DNA of 64,000 nt from assembly GCA_900544135.1 (NCBI GenBank), contig UQTU01000001.1, positions 124,001-188,000 on the forward strand. The letters run 5' to 3'. The stretch comes from an uncultured Collinsella sp. (lineage in GTDB: Bacteria; Actinomycetota; Coriobacteriia; Coriobacteriales; Coriobacteriaceae). The notes below the pieces were generated by a model, which saw nothing but the letters and a program-made list of their open reading frames with translations, was not told the origin of the DNA and searched no databases. The translations under genes were made by a program, and so were the position numbers. Below, piece by piece: positions 43,001 through 51,950 of the stretch. Each line of letters opens with the position of its first letter. Position 1 is the stretch's first letter.

Positions 43001-44050
43001 TTAGGCGGTTTTTGCGCCCGTCCGGTTAAGAAAAGCTGCCAGATGCGTACACATCACGCAGCGCGCGGGCTTGGCGCTGGCAATCGGCCCAAACAACAGA
43101 CCCAGTCCCCGATGGTTGTCCTTGAGCGCGGCGACCATCTGACGGGTTCGAGGCGCATCGAGCATATCACGCATGCGGGCGGAACGCTCGATTGACGACA
43201 ACCCATGCGGGCTCAGGCACAAATTCTCGATGCAGGCGACCAGTCCGGCAAAGTAGAACTTTTGGCTTGCCAGCTTGAGCCGACCACCGCTATCTGCTTC
43301 CGAGAGTGAGTCCGCAAGCTCGTCGAGTGCTCGGATGTCATCGGATACCTTGGCATACATGGTGGGATCAAAGGCATCTGTAAGCTTAGGTGCCGCGGCG
43401 TGGAAACAAGCGTCGCCGCAGCCGGAGACGCACTGCGCCCGCGAGAGCGCGCACGCCATAAACCCAACTGTGCGAAACACCTTGTCGCACAAAAGGCATG
43501 CCTCAAACAGCGAGCGGCTGTACATCACGCCAGAGGTCTGAGCGACTAGGCCGCCTAAAATCAACTGGGACAGCCCGCTCACCATCGAAGACTTGTCTTC
43601 AATGACAATAGGGGCAACATTCAAGACGCGCGAATGGCGCTCTCGATGTGCATCATAGCGGTCGAGCGACACCGTGGGGAACACTATGTCTGCCGCAGTA
43701 TCGCACGCGATATCGACCATCTTGGAAAGGGACTGCAGAGCTAACCACTCATCGGCGTTCATAGCGATGATTTGAGAGCCACGCGAGGCAGCAAAACCGG
43801 CACGAAGACAAGCACCGCGCTTCGCGTCCTCGACGTCAATCAAATCAATATGGATGTCCCTGTCGGCAGCAACTTGAAGCGAATGGCGCACACCGGGCGC
43901 AGCATCGCGGCAGACAACAACAATCTGCAAATCGTAGAGGTCTTGGTTCTGGATACTCTCGAGCGCACGCATCGCATAGCTGGGCGAACCTTCTACCACA
44001 AGGATCACCGAAAGTCGCGGATGCGAGCCACGTCGAACCAAGTTATCCAT
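43001..44050 (-). CDS. Family 2-like glycosyltransferase
   Basis: A 349-residue protein with a GT-A start: RLSVILVVEGSPSYAMRALE, NQDLYDLQIVVVCRDAAPG and IDVEDAKRGACLRAGFAASR. The usual DxD position reads MNADEW, so the metal site is partly altered. The second half (about 180-349) is helical, Cys-rich and not recognised. It probably transfers a sugar to an envelope component, but donor and acceptor are unknown, and loss of a strict DxD leaves activity uncertain. It stands between argR and truA. Confidence 0.75.
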   Translation of the reverse strand: MDNLVRRGSHPRLSVILVVEGSPSYAMRALESIQNQDLYDLQIVVVCRDAAPGVRHSLQVAADRDIHIDLIDVEDAKRGACLRAGFAASRGSQIIAMNADEWLALQSLSKMVDIACDTAADIVFPTVSLDRYDAHRERHSRVLNVAPIVIEDKSSMVSGLSQLILGGLVAQTSGVMYSRSLFEACLLCDKVFRTVGFMACALSRAQCVSGCGDACFHAAAPKLTDAFDPTMYAKVSDDIRALDELADSLSEADSGGRLKLASQKFYFAGLVACIENLCLSPHGLSSIERSARMRDMLDAPRTRQMVAALKDNHRGLGLLFGPIASAKPARCVMCTHLAAFLNRTGAKTA

Positions 44051-44202
44051 CCTCTCGACAGCAATGAATCAAACCGTGGTTCATGGTACACCCCGGCAAT
44101 AAAAGCAGTGAGACACCGGTTGTATTGCACGCCAAGAACAGATGTTGAACACGCGCAGCCCACAGATGACGGGTGTCGACGCACGACGCGTCGAGCCCTC
44201 CC

Positions 44203-45027
44203 CTAGTCGAGCACGACGAGCTCGGCGGGATCGTAATCCACGCCCATAAACGTAAGGCCGCAGGCAGGAGCCGTGGGGCCCGCAGCGGTACGGTCGCAAG
44301 CATCGATGACCTCACGCATCCACTCGGGTTCACGGCGATGCATGCCAATCTCGACAAGCGTGCCCACGATCGTACGGACCATCGAATGCAGGAACGCATT
44401 GCCCTCGATGGTAAACGTCAGGATGTCCTCGCCAAACGCAATCTCATGGCCAAACTCGGCACGCATCACGCAGCGATGCGTGGGCTTGCCAACGGCCGAG
44501 GCAACCTTGCAAAAGCTTTTAAAGTCCTGTTCGCCCAGCAGCGCGGGGCAGGCAGCAGACATAGCCTCAACATCCAAGGGATAGCGATGCCACCACACGG
44601 CACCGCGGGACAGCACGGGGCGCGCATCTCGATCGGCAATACGGTACGTATACGTACGGGAACGCGCGTCAAAACGTGCAGAAAAGCCTTTACGGGCCCT
44701 GTAAACCTCGTTTATGGCGATATCTTTGGGCAGCAGGGCATCCATAGCCCGCAGCCACCTACGGCGCGTACACGCGAGCTCAGCGTCCGTTACGGGCACA
44801 CTAATGTACTGCGCCACCGCATGCACGCCGGCATCGGTGCGCCCTGCGCACGTCAGGTCGATCGGACGGCGCAGGAGCGTCTCGATAGCGCGGCGCAGCT
44901 CGCCCGCAACCGTCGTCTGGCCAGGCTGCTCGGCAAAGCCGCTATAGGACGAGCCATCGTAGGCCACGCGGAAAACGAGCGTGGCGTCGAGCTCGGGAAT
45001 CGAATTGAAATCAGACGGCGCGGTCAT
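44203..45027 (-). CDS. truA: tRNA pseudouridine(38-40) synthase TruA
   Basis: A 274-residue enzyme that forms pseudouridine in the anticodon arm. The N-terminal strand FRVAYDGSSYSGFAEQPGQT is followed by the catalytic Asp in CAGRTDAGVHAVAQYISV. The second half has RARKGFSARFDARSRTYTYR, FTIEGNAFLHSMVRTIVGTL and a short C-terminus. The ATG at 45027 follows GGGAG by 5 nt; a TTG five codons earlier is less likely. It is the last gene of the ribosomal alpha cluster, after rplQ, though a terminator at 45063 separates them. Confidence 0.97.
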   Translation of the reverse strand: MTAPSDFNSIPELDATLVFRVAYDGSSYSGFAEQPGQTTVAGELRRAIETLLRRPIDLTCAGRTDAGVHAVAQYISVPVTDAELACTRRRWLRAMDALLPKDIAINEVYRARKGFSARFDARSRTYTYRIADRDARPVLSRGAVWWHRYPLDVEAMSAACPALLGEQDFKSFCKVASAVGKPTHRCVMRAEFGHEIAFGEDILTFTIEGNAFLHSMVRTIVGTLVEIGMHRREPEWMREVIDACDRTAAGPTAPACGLTFMGVDYDPAELVVLD

Positions 45028-45062
45028 GGGCGCTCCCAACAAACAGGCAATGGCATTTCGAC

Positions 45063-45093
45063 AAAAAAAGAGGGGTACGCGAACGTACCCCTC
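45063..45093 (-). terminator. Rho-independent terminator of the ribosomal operon
   Basis: On the minus strand a perfect 10-bp stem GAGGGGTACG/CGTACCCCTC with a 4-nt TTCG loop is followed by TTTTTTT, 27 bp after the rplQ stop. Confidence 0.95.
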
Positions 45094-45119
45094 GAATATA
45101 GCCTATGCAGACGGATTGT

Positions 45120-45587
45120 CTACTCAGCGGTCTCCTCAGCAGGAGCCTCCTCGGCAGCCTCGACCTTCTTGGGAGCAGCGGCCTTCTTGGGGGCCGGAGC
45201 AGCCTTCTTGGCCTTAGGCGTGCAAGGCTCGGTGACGAGCTCCATGATAACGATGGGAGCATTGTCGCCCTTACGGTTACCGAGCTTCATGATGCGGGTG
45301 TAACCGCCGTTGCGGTCCTGCCACATACCCTGGGCAGCCTTGTCGAAGATCTCGGCAACGAGCTGCTTATCGCCGAGCTTGGCGATAGCCAGACGACGAG
45401 AGTGCAGGTCGCCCTTCTTGGCCCAAGTGATGATCGGATCGACGACCGAACGCAGCGCCTTAGCGCGGGTCTCGGTGGTCTTGATGCGGTCGTTCTCGAA
45501 GAGGGCCTTAGCAAGGCTCTTCTTCATGGCCTTGGTGTGGCTCGCATCGGTGCCGAGCTTCAGGCCCTTCTTAACGTTGTGACGCAT
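45120..45587 (-). CDS. rplQ: Ribosomal protein L17 with a C-terminal tail
   Basis: Residues 1-118 are a normal L17 (MRHNVKKGLKLGTDASHTKA, KALRSVVDPIITWAKKGDLH, GGYTRIMKLGNRKGDNAPIV), a large-subunit protein near the exit tunnel. About 37 further residues are Ala/Lys/Pro then Glu-rich (KKAAPAPKKAAAPKK, EEAPAEETAE), similar in style to the L31 tail in this window. It is the last gene before the operon terminator, 30 bp after rpoA. Confidence 0.97.
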   Translation of the reverse strand: MRHNVKKGLKLGTDASHTKAMKKSLAKALFENDRIKTTETRAKALRSVVDPIITWAKKGDLHSRRLAIAKLGDKQLVAEIFDKAAQGMWQDRNGGYTRIMKLGNRKGDNAPIVIMELVTEPCTPKAKKAAPAPKKAAAPKKVEAAEEAPAEETAE

Positions 45588-45617
45588 GGTCTAGTTTCTC
45601 CTCAAATATGCGAAGCA

Positions 45618-46559
45618 TTAAGCCTTCAGGCTCAGGCCCATGGACTCAAGCTTGTCCTTCACTTCCTCGATCGACTTAACACCGAAGTTACGGATGTTGA
45701 GCAGATCGTTCTCCGAGAACTCAACGAGCTGACGGACCGAGTGAATGCTGGCGCGCTTAAGGCAGTTGTAGGAACGGACGGAAAGGTCCAGATCCTCGAT
45801 CTGCTTGTCCAGCTCGGCGTTGTCGTTGGTGACCTCGGGAGCGAAGATCGAAGCCTCCTCCTCGACCTCGGGGGTCTCGGCAAGGTTCATAAAGGCGGCC
45901 ATATGCTGGTTGATGATATTGGCAGCCTGGACCACGGCGTCGCGCGGGGCGATGGAGCCGTTGGTCTCGATCTCGAGGACAAGGCGGTCGTAGTCGGTGT
46001 GCTGACCGACACGGCAAGCCTCAACGAGCTTGGCGCAACGGGAAACCGGCGAGTACAGCGAGTCGACGTGGATCACACCGATGGGATCGTTGTCGCGCTT
46101 GTTGGCCTCGCCAGAAACATAGCCGCGGCCATAGCCGATGCGCATGCTCATGGTGAGATGGCCACCCTCGGTGAGCGTAGCAATGTGCTGCTCGGGGTTG
46201 ACCAGCTCAAACTCGGACGGAATAAAGAAGTCCGCACCGGTGACCTCGCAGGGGCCGTCAACCGAGATGGTGGCGGTCGCCTCGTCGGTCGTGCCGAGAG
46301 CCCTGAAGACAAGACCCTTGACATTCAGGACGATGTCGGTGACATCCTCGACCATGTTAGGGATGGTCATGAACTCGTGCTGCGCACCATCGATCTGAAT
46401 AGCCTCGACGGCGGTACCCTCGAGCGAGGACAGAAGAACGCGACGAAGGGAGTTACCCAGCGTATCGCCGTAACCACGCTCGAGCGGCTCGACGGAGACA
46501 CGAGCAGACGTCTCGTTGATCTCTTCGACCTGAACCTGAGGCCTAATGAATTCTGACAT
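45618..46559 (-). CDS. rpoA: RNA polymerase alpha subunit
   Basis: A 313-residue alpha subunit. The N-terminal assembly domain has FVEPLERGYGDTLGNSLRRVLLSS-type sequence (here VSVEPLERGYGDTLGNSLRR) and SVDGPCEVTGADFFIP. The C-terminal domain that contacts promoter DNA and regulators has RSYNCLKRASIHSVRQLVEF and DLLNIRNFGVKSIEEVKDKL. It sits in the conserved order rpsM-rpsK-rpsD-rpoA-rplQ. The ATG at 46559 has GGAGGT upstream. Confidence 0.99.
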   Translation of the reverse strand: MSEFIRPQVQVEEINETSARVSVEPLERGYGDTLGNSLRRVLLSSLEGTAVEAIQIDGAQHEFMTIPNMVEDVTDIVLNVKGLVFRALGTTDEATATISVDGPCEVTGADFFIPSEFELVNPEQHIATLTEGGHLTMSMRIGYGRGYVSGEANKRDNDPIGVIHVDSLYSPVSRCAKLVEACRVGQHTDYDRLVLEIETNGSIAPRDAVVQAANIINQHMAAFMNLAETPEVEEEASIFAPEVTNDNAELDKQIEDLDLSVRSYNCLKRASIHSVRQLVEFSENDLLNIRNFGVKSIEEVKDKLESMGLSLKA

Positions 46560-46591
46560 GTATTACCTCCAGCCTCAGCAGCCCGGATGGA

Positions 46592-47188
46592 CTACTTAGA
46601 GTAGAGCTCGACGATGAGCTGCTCGTTGATATCACCGCTGATCTGCTCACGCGTCGGCAGAGCGAGCACGTTACCAGACAGCTTCTCGATATCGACCTCG
46701 AGCCAGCCAGGGACCTCAAAGCGCTCGGAGGAAATCAGGGCCTCCTTGATGGGGAGGAGGTCACGGAACTTCTCGCCGACAGCGACGACGTCGCCGGCCT
46801 TGACGCGGTAGGACGGGATGTCCACGCGCTTGCCGTTCACGGTGAAGTGACCGTGACGGACGGACTGACGAGCCTCTTTGCGGGTGCGGGCGAAGCCAAG
46901 ACGGAAGACGACGTTGTCGAGGCGAGACTCAAGAATGATCATGAGGTTCTCACCGGTGACGCCGTTCATCTTACGGGCCTTGTTGAAGTAGCCGTGGAAC
47001 TGCTTCTCCAGAACGCCATAGATGAACTTGACCTTCTGCTTCTCGCGCAGCTGCATGCCGTACTCAGATTCCTTGCGACGGCGCTTGGGCTGACGGATAG
47101 ATTCCTTCTTGCTGCTGTAACCGAGCTCAGCGGGATCGATCCCGAGCTGACGGCAGCGCTTAAGAACAGGAGTCCTGTCGATTGCCAT
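46592..47188 (-). CDS. rpsD: Ribosomal protein S4
   Basis: A 198-residue small-subunit assembly protein. MAIDRTPVLKRCRQLGIDPA at the N-terminus has only one Cys, so it is the zinc-free form. The S4 RNA-binding domain has RLDNVVFRLGFARTRKEARQ and VRHGHFTVNGKRVDIPSY. It lies between rpsK and rpoA, 20 and 33 bp from them. S4 is the usual feedback repressor of the alpha operon; no specific leader site was identified. Confidence 0.98.
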   Translation of the reverse strand: MAIDRTPVLKRCRQLGIDPAELGYSSKKESIRQPKRRRKESEYGMQLREKQKVKFIYGVLEKQFHGYFNKARKMNGVTGENLMIILESRLDNVVFRLGFARTRKEARQSVRHGHFTVNGKRVDIPSYRVKAGDVVAVGEKFRDLLPIKEALISSERFEVPGWLEVDIEKLSGNVLALPTREQISGDINEQLIVELYSK

Positions 47189-47207
47189 ATTGATACGATC
47201 CTTTCAG

Positions 47208-47612
47208 TTACACGCGGCGACGCTTCTTGGGGCGGCAGCCGTTGTGCGGAATGGGGGTCTTGTCCTGGATGCTCGAGACCTCGAGGCCAGCAGCCTGGAG
47301 GGAGCGGATGGCGGTCTCACGACCGGAGCCGGGGCCCTTGACGAAGACGGAAACCTTCTTCATACCGTGCTCCATGGCCTGCTTAGCAGCAGCCTCGGCA
47401 GCCATCTGGGCAGCGAACGGCGTGGACTTACGGGAGCCCTTGAAGCCCACCTGGCCAGCCGACTTCCAGGAAATGACGTTGCCCTGGGGATCGGTGATCG
47501 AAACGATCGTGTTGTTGAACGTAGAACGAATGTGAGCCTGGCCCACGGAAATGTTCTTACGGTCCGCGCGCTTCAGACGGGCAGCGCGAACGTTCTTCTT
47601 AGCAGTAGCCAT
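47208..47612 (-). CDS. rpsK: Ribosomal protein S11
   Basis: A 134-residue small-subunit platform protein, with VGQAHIRSTFNNTIVSITDP, FKGSRKSTPFAAQMAAEAAA and the conserved C-terminal GCRPKKRRRV. It is 14 bp downstream of rpsM and 19 bp upstream of rpsD in the usual order. Confidence 0.98.
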   Translation of the reverse strand: MATAKKNVRAARLKRADRKNISVGQAHIRSTFNNTIVSITDPQGNVISWKSAGQVGFKGSRKSTPFAAQMAAEAAAKQAMEHGMKKVSVFVKGPGSGRETAIRSLQAAGLEVSSIQDKTPIPHNGCRPKKRRRV

Positions 47613-47626
47613 CTATCTAGCGCTCC

Positions 47627-48001
47627 TTATTTCTTCTTCTTAGCACCGATCTGACGCTTCGGGCCCTTGCGGGTACGAGCGTTAGTGTGGGTGCGCTGGC
47701 CGCGGACCGGGAGGCCCTTGCGGTGACGAAGGCCGCGGTTGCAGCCGATGTCCATAAGGCGCTTGACGTTCTGGTTGCGCTCACGGCGGAGGTCGCCCTC
47801 AACCATGATCTGGTTCTTATCGATATAATCGCGGATGGCGTTAACCTCATCCTCGGTGAGGTCCTTAACGCGCGTATCCACGTTAACGTTGCACTCGACG
47901 CAAATCTTCGTCGCAGTGGTGCGGCCGATGCCGTAAATGTAGGTCAGACCGATCTCAACGCGCTTCTCACGCGGGAGGTCGACACCATTAATACGGGCCA
48001 A
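47627..48001 (-). CDS. rpsM: Ribosomal protein S13
   Basis: A 124-residue head protein of the small subunit that contacts P-site tRNA. MARINGVDLPREKRVEIGLT, YIYGIGRTTATKIC, the HhH-containing middle, and RHRKGLPVRGQRTHTNARTR with a basic tail match the family. It follows rpmJ by 14 bp. Confidence 0.98.
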   Translation of the reverse strand: MARINGVDLPREKRVEIGLTYIYGIGRTTATKICVECNVNVDTRVKDLTEDEVNAIRDYIDKNQIMVEGDLRRERNQNVKRLMDIGCNRGLRHRKGLPVRGQRTHTNARTRKGPKRQIGAKKKK

Positions 48002-48015
48002 CGTAGTCTCCTCTC

Positions 48016-48129
48016 TTAACCCTGACGCTGCTTATGACGGGGGTTCTCGCAAATGACGAGGACCTTGCCATGGCGCCTAATGATTTTGCACTTATCGCAC
48101 ATCTTCTTGACCGAAGGACGTACCTTCAT
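48016..48129 (-). CDS. rpmJ: Ribosomal protein L36
   Basis: A 37-residue protein, MKVRPSVKKMCDKCKIIRRH ... VICENPRHKQRQG, with the Cys3-His zinc motif (C11, C14, C27, H32). It is the zinc-type L36. The start at 48129 has GAAAGGAAG upstream. It lies between infA and rpsM, as in most bacteria. Confidence 0.98.
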   Translation of the reverse strand: MKVRPSVKKMCDKCKIIRRHGKVLVICENPRHKQRQG

Positions 48130-48279
48130 CGTTCTTCCTTTCGGTAGCGCTCAAACTACTTCCCTACTATCTACTCGCCCAGCCGCAGGCGTTTAAAACT
48201 ATGGCTGGTCTTCACACACAATCCGACCGTAGGTTGAGCTAAGCCTGCAGTCGGAAATGGAGTGCGTGTATGCGTGCCG

Positions 48280-48498
48280 CTATTTGTAGCGATAGGTGAT
48301 GCGGCCGCGGGTCAGGTCATACGGGGAAAGCTCCACGACAACCCTGTCACCGGGGAGAATACGGATGTAATTCATTCGGATCTTGCCAGAAATGTTGCAC
48401 AGAACCGAATGACCGTTCTCGAGCTCGACCTTAAACATGGCGTTGGGCAACGGTTCCTTTACCGTACCCTCGAGCTCAATTGCGTCTTCCTTCTTCAC
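48280..48498 (-). CDS. infA: Translation initiation factor IF-1
   Basis: A 72-residue OB-fold factor that blocks the ribosomal A site during initiation: KKEDAIELEGTVKEPLPNAM, LENGHSVLCNISGKIRMNYI and DRVVVELSPYDLTRGRITYR. I choose the GTG at 48498 because it gives the exact standard length of 72; a TTG two codons upstream is possible. About 100 bp separate it from map and 150 bp from rpmJ, so extra promoters or processing sites may lie there. Confidence 0.95.
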   Translation of the reverse strand: MKKEDAIELEGTVKEPLPNAMFKVELENGHSVLCNISGKIRMNYIRILPGDRVVVELSPYDLTRGRITYRYK

Positions 48499-48602
48499 AA
48501 GCAATCATCTTTCTCTAGAAAACGACAGCGATTGAGTATTCTACAACACGTATGCACGCATCGTAATAACTTCGTAATGGCTCCACAACTAAATGGAACT
48601 TG

Positions 48603-49391
48603 TTACATTTCTCCGCCTTGGAGGGAGCACCAAGCACCTTGGGCATCCGTGGTGAGAATCACCGGACCGTCATTGGTAATGGCGACGGTGTTCTCGTAGT
48701 GCGCGGCGGGCAGGTGATCGTTGGTCGTAACAATCCAACCGTCGGAGCCCGTGCTCACATGGTTGGAACCCATCGTAACCATCGGCTCGATGGCAATGAC
48801 CATGCCGGCCTGGAGGCGAACGCCCCTCCCCTTCTTTCCATAGTTAGGAACGTTGGGGTCCTCGTGCATCACGCGGCCAATGCCATGGCCTACATAATCA
48901 CGAAGCACACCGTAACCGTGAGACTCGGCGAGGGACTGAACGGCATAACCGACGTCCCCGATATGGTTACCGGGAACAGCCTGCTCGATGGCAGCCTTAA
49001 GGCAATCGCGCGTGACCTCGCACAAAGCCTTGGCTTCGGGCGTGGGGGTGCCGACGAAAAACGTCCAAGCGTTATCGCCGACCCAACCGTCGACAACGGC
49101 TCCCGTATCGATGGAGATGATATCGCCATCGCGCAGGATCATGTCGGGGTTGGGAATACCGTGGACCACGGCATCGTTGATCGATGCGCAAATGGTCCCC
49201 GGGAACCCGCCGTAACCCTTAAAGGCCGGGGTGCCGCCATGCATGCGGATAATCTGCTCCGCGAGCTGATCGAGCTCAAAAGTCGAAACGCCGTGGCGCA
49301 CCATGGCTCCAACGTGGCGGAGCGCCATCTTAGATAGCGCTCCTGCCTTCTTCATCTGCTCGATTTGCGTTGCAGACTTAATCTTGATCAT
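48603..49391 (-). CDS. map: Methionine aminopeptidase, type I
   Basis: A 262-residue enzyme that removes the initiator Met. The five metal ligands are recognisable in SIDTGAVVDGWVGDNAWTF (two Asp), YVGHGIGRVMHEDPNVPNYG (His), AIEPMV (Glu) and HYENTVAIT (Glu). Its ATG overlaps the adk stop by 4 nt (ATGA), so both are translated together. Confidence 0.98.
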   Translation of the reverse strand: MIKIKSATQIEQMKKAGALSKMALRHVGAMVRHGVSTFELDQLAEQIIRMHGGTPAFKGYGGFPGTICASINDAVVHGIPNPDMILRDGDIISIDTGAVVDGWVGDNAWTFFVGTPTPEAKALCEVTRDCLKAAIEQAVPGNHIGDVGYAVQSLAESHGYGVLRDYVGHGIGRVMHEDPNVPNYGKKGRGVRLQAGMVIAIEPMVTMGSNHVSTGSDGWIVTTNDHLPAAHYENTVAITNDGPVILTTDAQGAWCSLQGGEM

Positions 49392-50014
49392 AGACCGAGA
49401 GCCTCTTTGACATCCCCGTACACGGTCTCGCGAGCCTGGTCACCGTTGACCGACTTGAGCAGACCCTGGCCACGATAGTAGTCGACGAGCGGGCTCGTGG
49501 ACTTCTCGTAGACGTCGAGACGGTTCTTGATGGTCTCGGGCTTGTCGTCGTCGCGCTGATACATCTCGCCGCCACACTTGGGGCAGGTAGCATCGGCAGC
49601 GGTGCCGGTGTAACCGCATGCGCGGCAGGTGCGACGCGAAGACAGACGATCGATAATGACCTCGGGGGCCACATCGACCAGAAGGGCGCAGTCGATCTCG
49701 CGACCCATGGCGGAGAGCTCGGAATCGAGCGTCACAGCCTGGGCGGTGTTGCGCGGGAAGCCGTCGAGGATGAAGCCCTGCTGGGCGTCATCGGCGGCAA
49801 GGCGCTCCTTGACAAGGTCGATCACGAGCTGGTCGGGAACGAGCTCGCCAGCGTCCATGTACTTCTTAGCCTGAATACCAAGCTCGGTGCCACCCTTGAC
49901 GGCAGCACGCAGCAGGTCGCCCGTGGAAATGTGGGCGACGCCAAACTCGGCGACGAGCTCCTGTGCGACGGTGCCCTTACCGGCACCCGGAGCTCCGAGC
50001 AATACGAGGTTCAT
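49388..50014 (-). CDS. adk: Adenylate kinase
   Basis: A 208-residue kinase that balances AMP, ADP and ATP. The P-loop is GAPGAGKGT, with ISTGDLLRAAV and FILDGFPRNTAQA following. The lid carries a four-Cys zinc site, CRACGYTG and CPKCGG, typical of Gram-positive enzymes. The ATG at 50014 follows GAGGAG by 7 nt; a TTG two codons earlier is rejected. It lies between secY and map. Confidence 0.98.
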   Translation of the reverse strand: MNLVLLGAPGAGKGTVAQELVAEFGVAHISTGDLLRAAVKGGTELGIQAKKYMDAGELVPDQLVIDLVKERLAADDAQQGFILDGFPRNTAQAVTLDSELSAMGREIDCALLVDVAPEVIIDRLSSRRTCRACGYTGTAADATCPKCGGEMYQRDDDKPETIKNRLDVYEKSTSPLVDYYRGQGLLKSVNGDQARETVYGDVKEALGL

Positions 50015-50032
50015 GAGCAATCCTCCTCTAGC

Positions 50033-51319
50033 CTATTTAAAGAATCCATCGTAATCATACATCTTGATCTGGCCTTCGAGCTTATCGACCGTGTCGAGCA
50101 CGACGCCGACCATGATGAGGATGGACGTACCGCCAAATGCCTGGATCAGATGGTTACCCGTGAAGGAGAAGATGATCGAAGGCACGATGGCGATGAGCGC
50201 CAAAAAGACAGCGCTGGGAAGCGTGATCTTGTTGAGCGCGTTCTTGATGTAGGCCGCGGTAGCCCTACCCGGACGCACGCCCGGAATAAAGCCGCCCTGC
50301 TTCTTAAGGTTATCGGCCGTGTCATCGGGGTTGAACACCATGGAGGTGTAGAAGTACGCGAAGAACACGATGAGGACAACGTTAAGCACCCAGTTGAGCC
50401 AACCGGTCGAAAGCGCGGAGGCAACTGCCTGAATCCAGCCGATGCCAGGGAAGAACACGGCAATCTGAGCCGGGAAGTACAGCAGCGCCGAAGCGAAGAT
50501 GATCGGCACGACACCCGCGGTGTTGACCTTGATGGGCAGGTAGGTGGTCTGGCCACCCATCATGCGACGGCCCACGACGCGCTTAGCGTAGGAGACCGGG
50601 ATGCGGCGCTGGCCGCGCTCAAGGAAAACAATCAGCGGGATAACCAGCAGGATGATGGCGCAGATGATCACCATGGTGATGATGCCACCGGCATTGCCCT
50701 CGGTGCTGGAGAAGATAGCCTGCGGCAGACCGGCCATGATGTTCGCGAAGATGATCAGCGACATGCCATTGCCGATACCGCGCTGGGTGATGAGCTCACC
50801 AATCCACATGATCAGCATGGCGCCCGCGGTGAGCGTACCGACGATCATGAGGTCGAAGATGATCTCGGGAGCGCCGGCGCCATTGAAGCTGATGCCGAAG
50901 CTCTTAAAGAGGAAGAGGTAACCCACGGAGTTGAGGATTGCCAGAGCCAGGGTGAGGTAACGCGAATACTGCGTAATCTTGGTCTGACCGACCTCGCCCT
51001 CGCGGGCAAGCTCATGCAGGGAAGGCACGACGGCCTGGAGCATCTGGAGGATGATCGAGCTGGTGATGTAAGGCATGATGCCCAGCGAAAACACCGACAC
51101 ATAGCTCAACGCGCCGCCAGAGAAAAGATTCAGGAGGGCCATAGCACCTGCGGCGACCGAATTGTTATCGGTCGAGAAAAGGCCCAGCATCCCCTGGAAG
51201 GGAATGCCGGGCACAGGAACGTGCGCACCAATGCGGTACACGACGAGCATAGCTATGGTAAAAAGAATCTTTTCGCGCAATTCTTTGATGCGGAAAGCAT
51301 TCTTAAGACCATTTAGCAC
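50033..51319 (-). CDS. secY: Preprotein translocase channel subunit SecY
   Basis: A 428-residue channel with ten membrane segments, the membrane partner of SecA in this window. IAMLVVYRIGAHVPVPGI is TM1, LGIMPYITSSIILQMLQ follows, and the cytoplasmic loop ERGQRRIPVSYAKRVVGRRM and C-terminal VGVVLDTVDKLEGQIKMYDY are typical. The start is a GTG at 51319 that overlaps the end of rplO by 7 nt, so the two are coupled. Confidence 0.98.
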   Translation of the reverse strand: MLNGLKNAFRIKELREKILFTIAMLVVYRIGAHVPVPGIPFQGMLGLFSTDNNSVAAGAMALLNLFSGGALSYVSVFSLGIMPYITSSIILQMLQAVVPSLHELAREGEVGQTKITQYSRYLTLALAILNSVGYLFLFKSFGISFNGAGAPEIIFDLMIVGTLTAGAMLIMWIGELITQRGIGNGMSLIIFANIMAGLPQAIFSSTEGNAGGIITMVIICAIILLVIPLIVFLERGQRRIPVSYAKRVVGRRMMGGQTTYLPIKVNTAGVVPIIFASALLYFPAQIAVFFPGIGWIQAVASALSTGWLNWVLNVVLIVFFAYFYTSMVFNPDDTADNLKKQGGFIPGVRPGRATAAYIKNALNKITLPSAVFLALIAIVPSIIFSFTGNHLIQAFGGTSILIMVGVVLDTVDKLEGQIKMYDYDGFFK

Positions 51320-51762
51320 GGCAGCTCGACCTTTCCGCCGGCGGCCTCGATCTTGGCCTGCGCAGAAGCGCTGACCTTGTCGACCTTGACCGTGAACTTC
51401 TTGGTGAGCTCACCATTGCCGAGCACCTTGACGGGCTCGAACTCGCTCTTGGTGATGCGAGCGGCCTTAAGAGCGGCACCGTCGATCACAGCGCCATCCT
51501 CGAACTTACGCTCGAGACGCTCAACGTTAACGGCGGTGTACTCGATACGACGGGGGTTGCGGAAGCCCGGAAGCTTGGGCAGGCGCATAGCCAGCGGAGT
51601 CTGGCCACCCTCGAAGCCGGCACCCTTGGTGCCGCCAGAGCGGGAACCCTGGCCCTTCTGGCCGCGGCCAGAAGTGGTGCCGTGACCCGAAGAATTGCCA
51701 CGGCCGACGCGCTTGCGGTTCTTGGTGGAACCGGGCGCGGGAGTAAGATCGTGAAGCTGCAT
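51313..51762 (-). CDS. rplO: Ribosomal protein L15
   Basis: A 149-residue large-subunit protein: MQLHDLTPAPGSTKNRKRVG, the Gly/Arg-rich RGNSSGHGTTSGRGQKGQGS, and FEGGQTPLAMRLPKLPGFRN. It overlaps secY by 7 nt and follows rpmD by 3 bp. Confidence 0.98.
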   Translation of the reverse strand: MQLHDLTPAPGSTKNRKRVGRGNSSGHGTTSGRGQKGQGSRSGGTKGAGFEGGQTPLAMRLPKLPGFRNPRRIEYTAVNVERLERKFEDGAVIDGAALKAARITKSEFEPVKVLGNGELTKKFTVKVDKVSASAQAKIEAAGGKVELPC

Positions 51763-51765
51763 TTG

Positions 51766-51948
51766 CTACTCCTCTACAATCTCGACAAGGTGCTTGACCT
51801 TGAAGATCATGCCGCGGACGGACTCGTTGTCAGCAATCTCGCGAACCTCGCGGATCCTGTGGAGACCGAGGGCACGGACAGTACGGACCTGGTCCTGCTT
51901 GCAACCGTTGGTGCTGCGGACCTGCTTGATCTTGATGGTGTCAGCCAT
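51766..51948 (-). CDS. rpmD: Ribosomal protein L30
   Basis: A 60-residue protein: TIKIKQVRSTNGCKQDQVRT, VRALGLHRIREVREIADNES, VRGMIFKVKHLVEIVEE. It matches bacterial L30 in length and lies 2 bp after rpsE. Confidence 0.98.
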   Translation of the reverse strand: MADTIKIKQVRSTNGCKQDQVRTVRALGLHRIREVREIADNESVRGMIFKVKHLVEIVEE

Positions 51949-51950
51949 GC

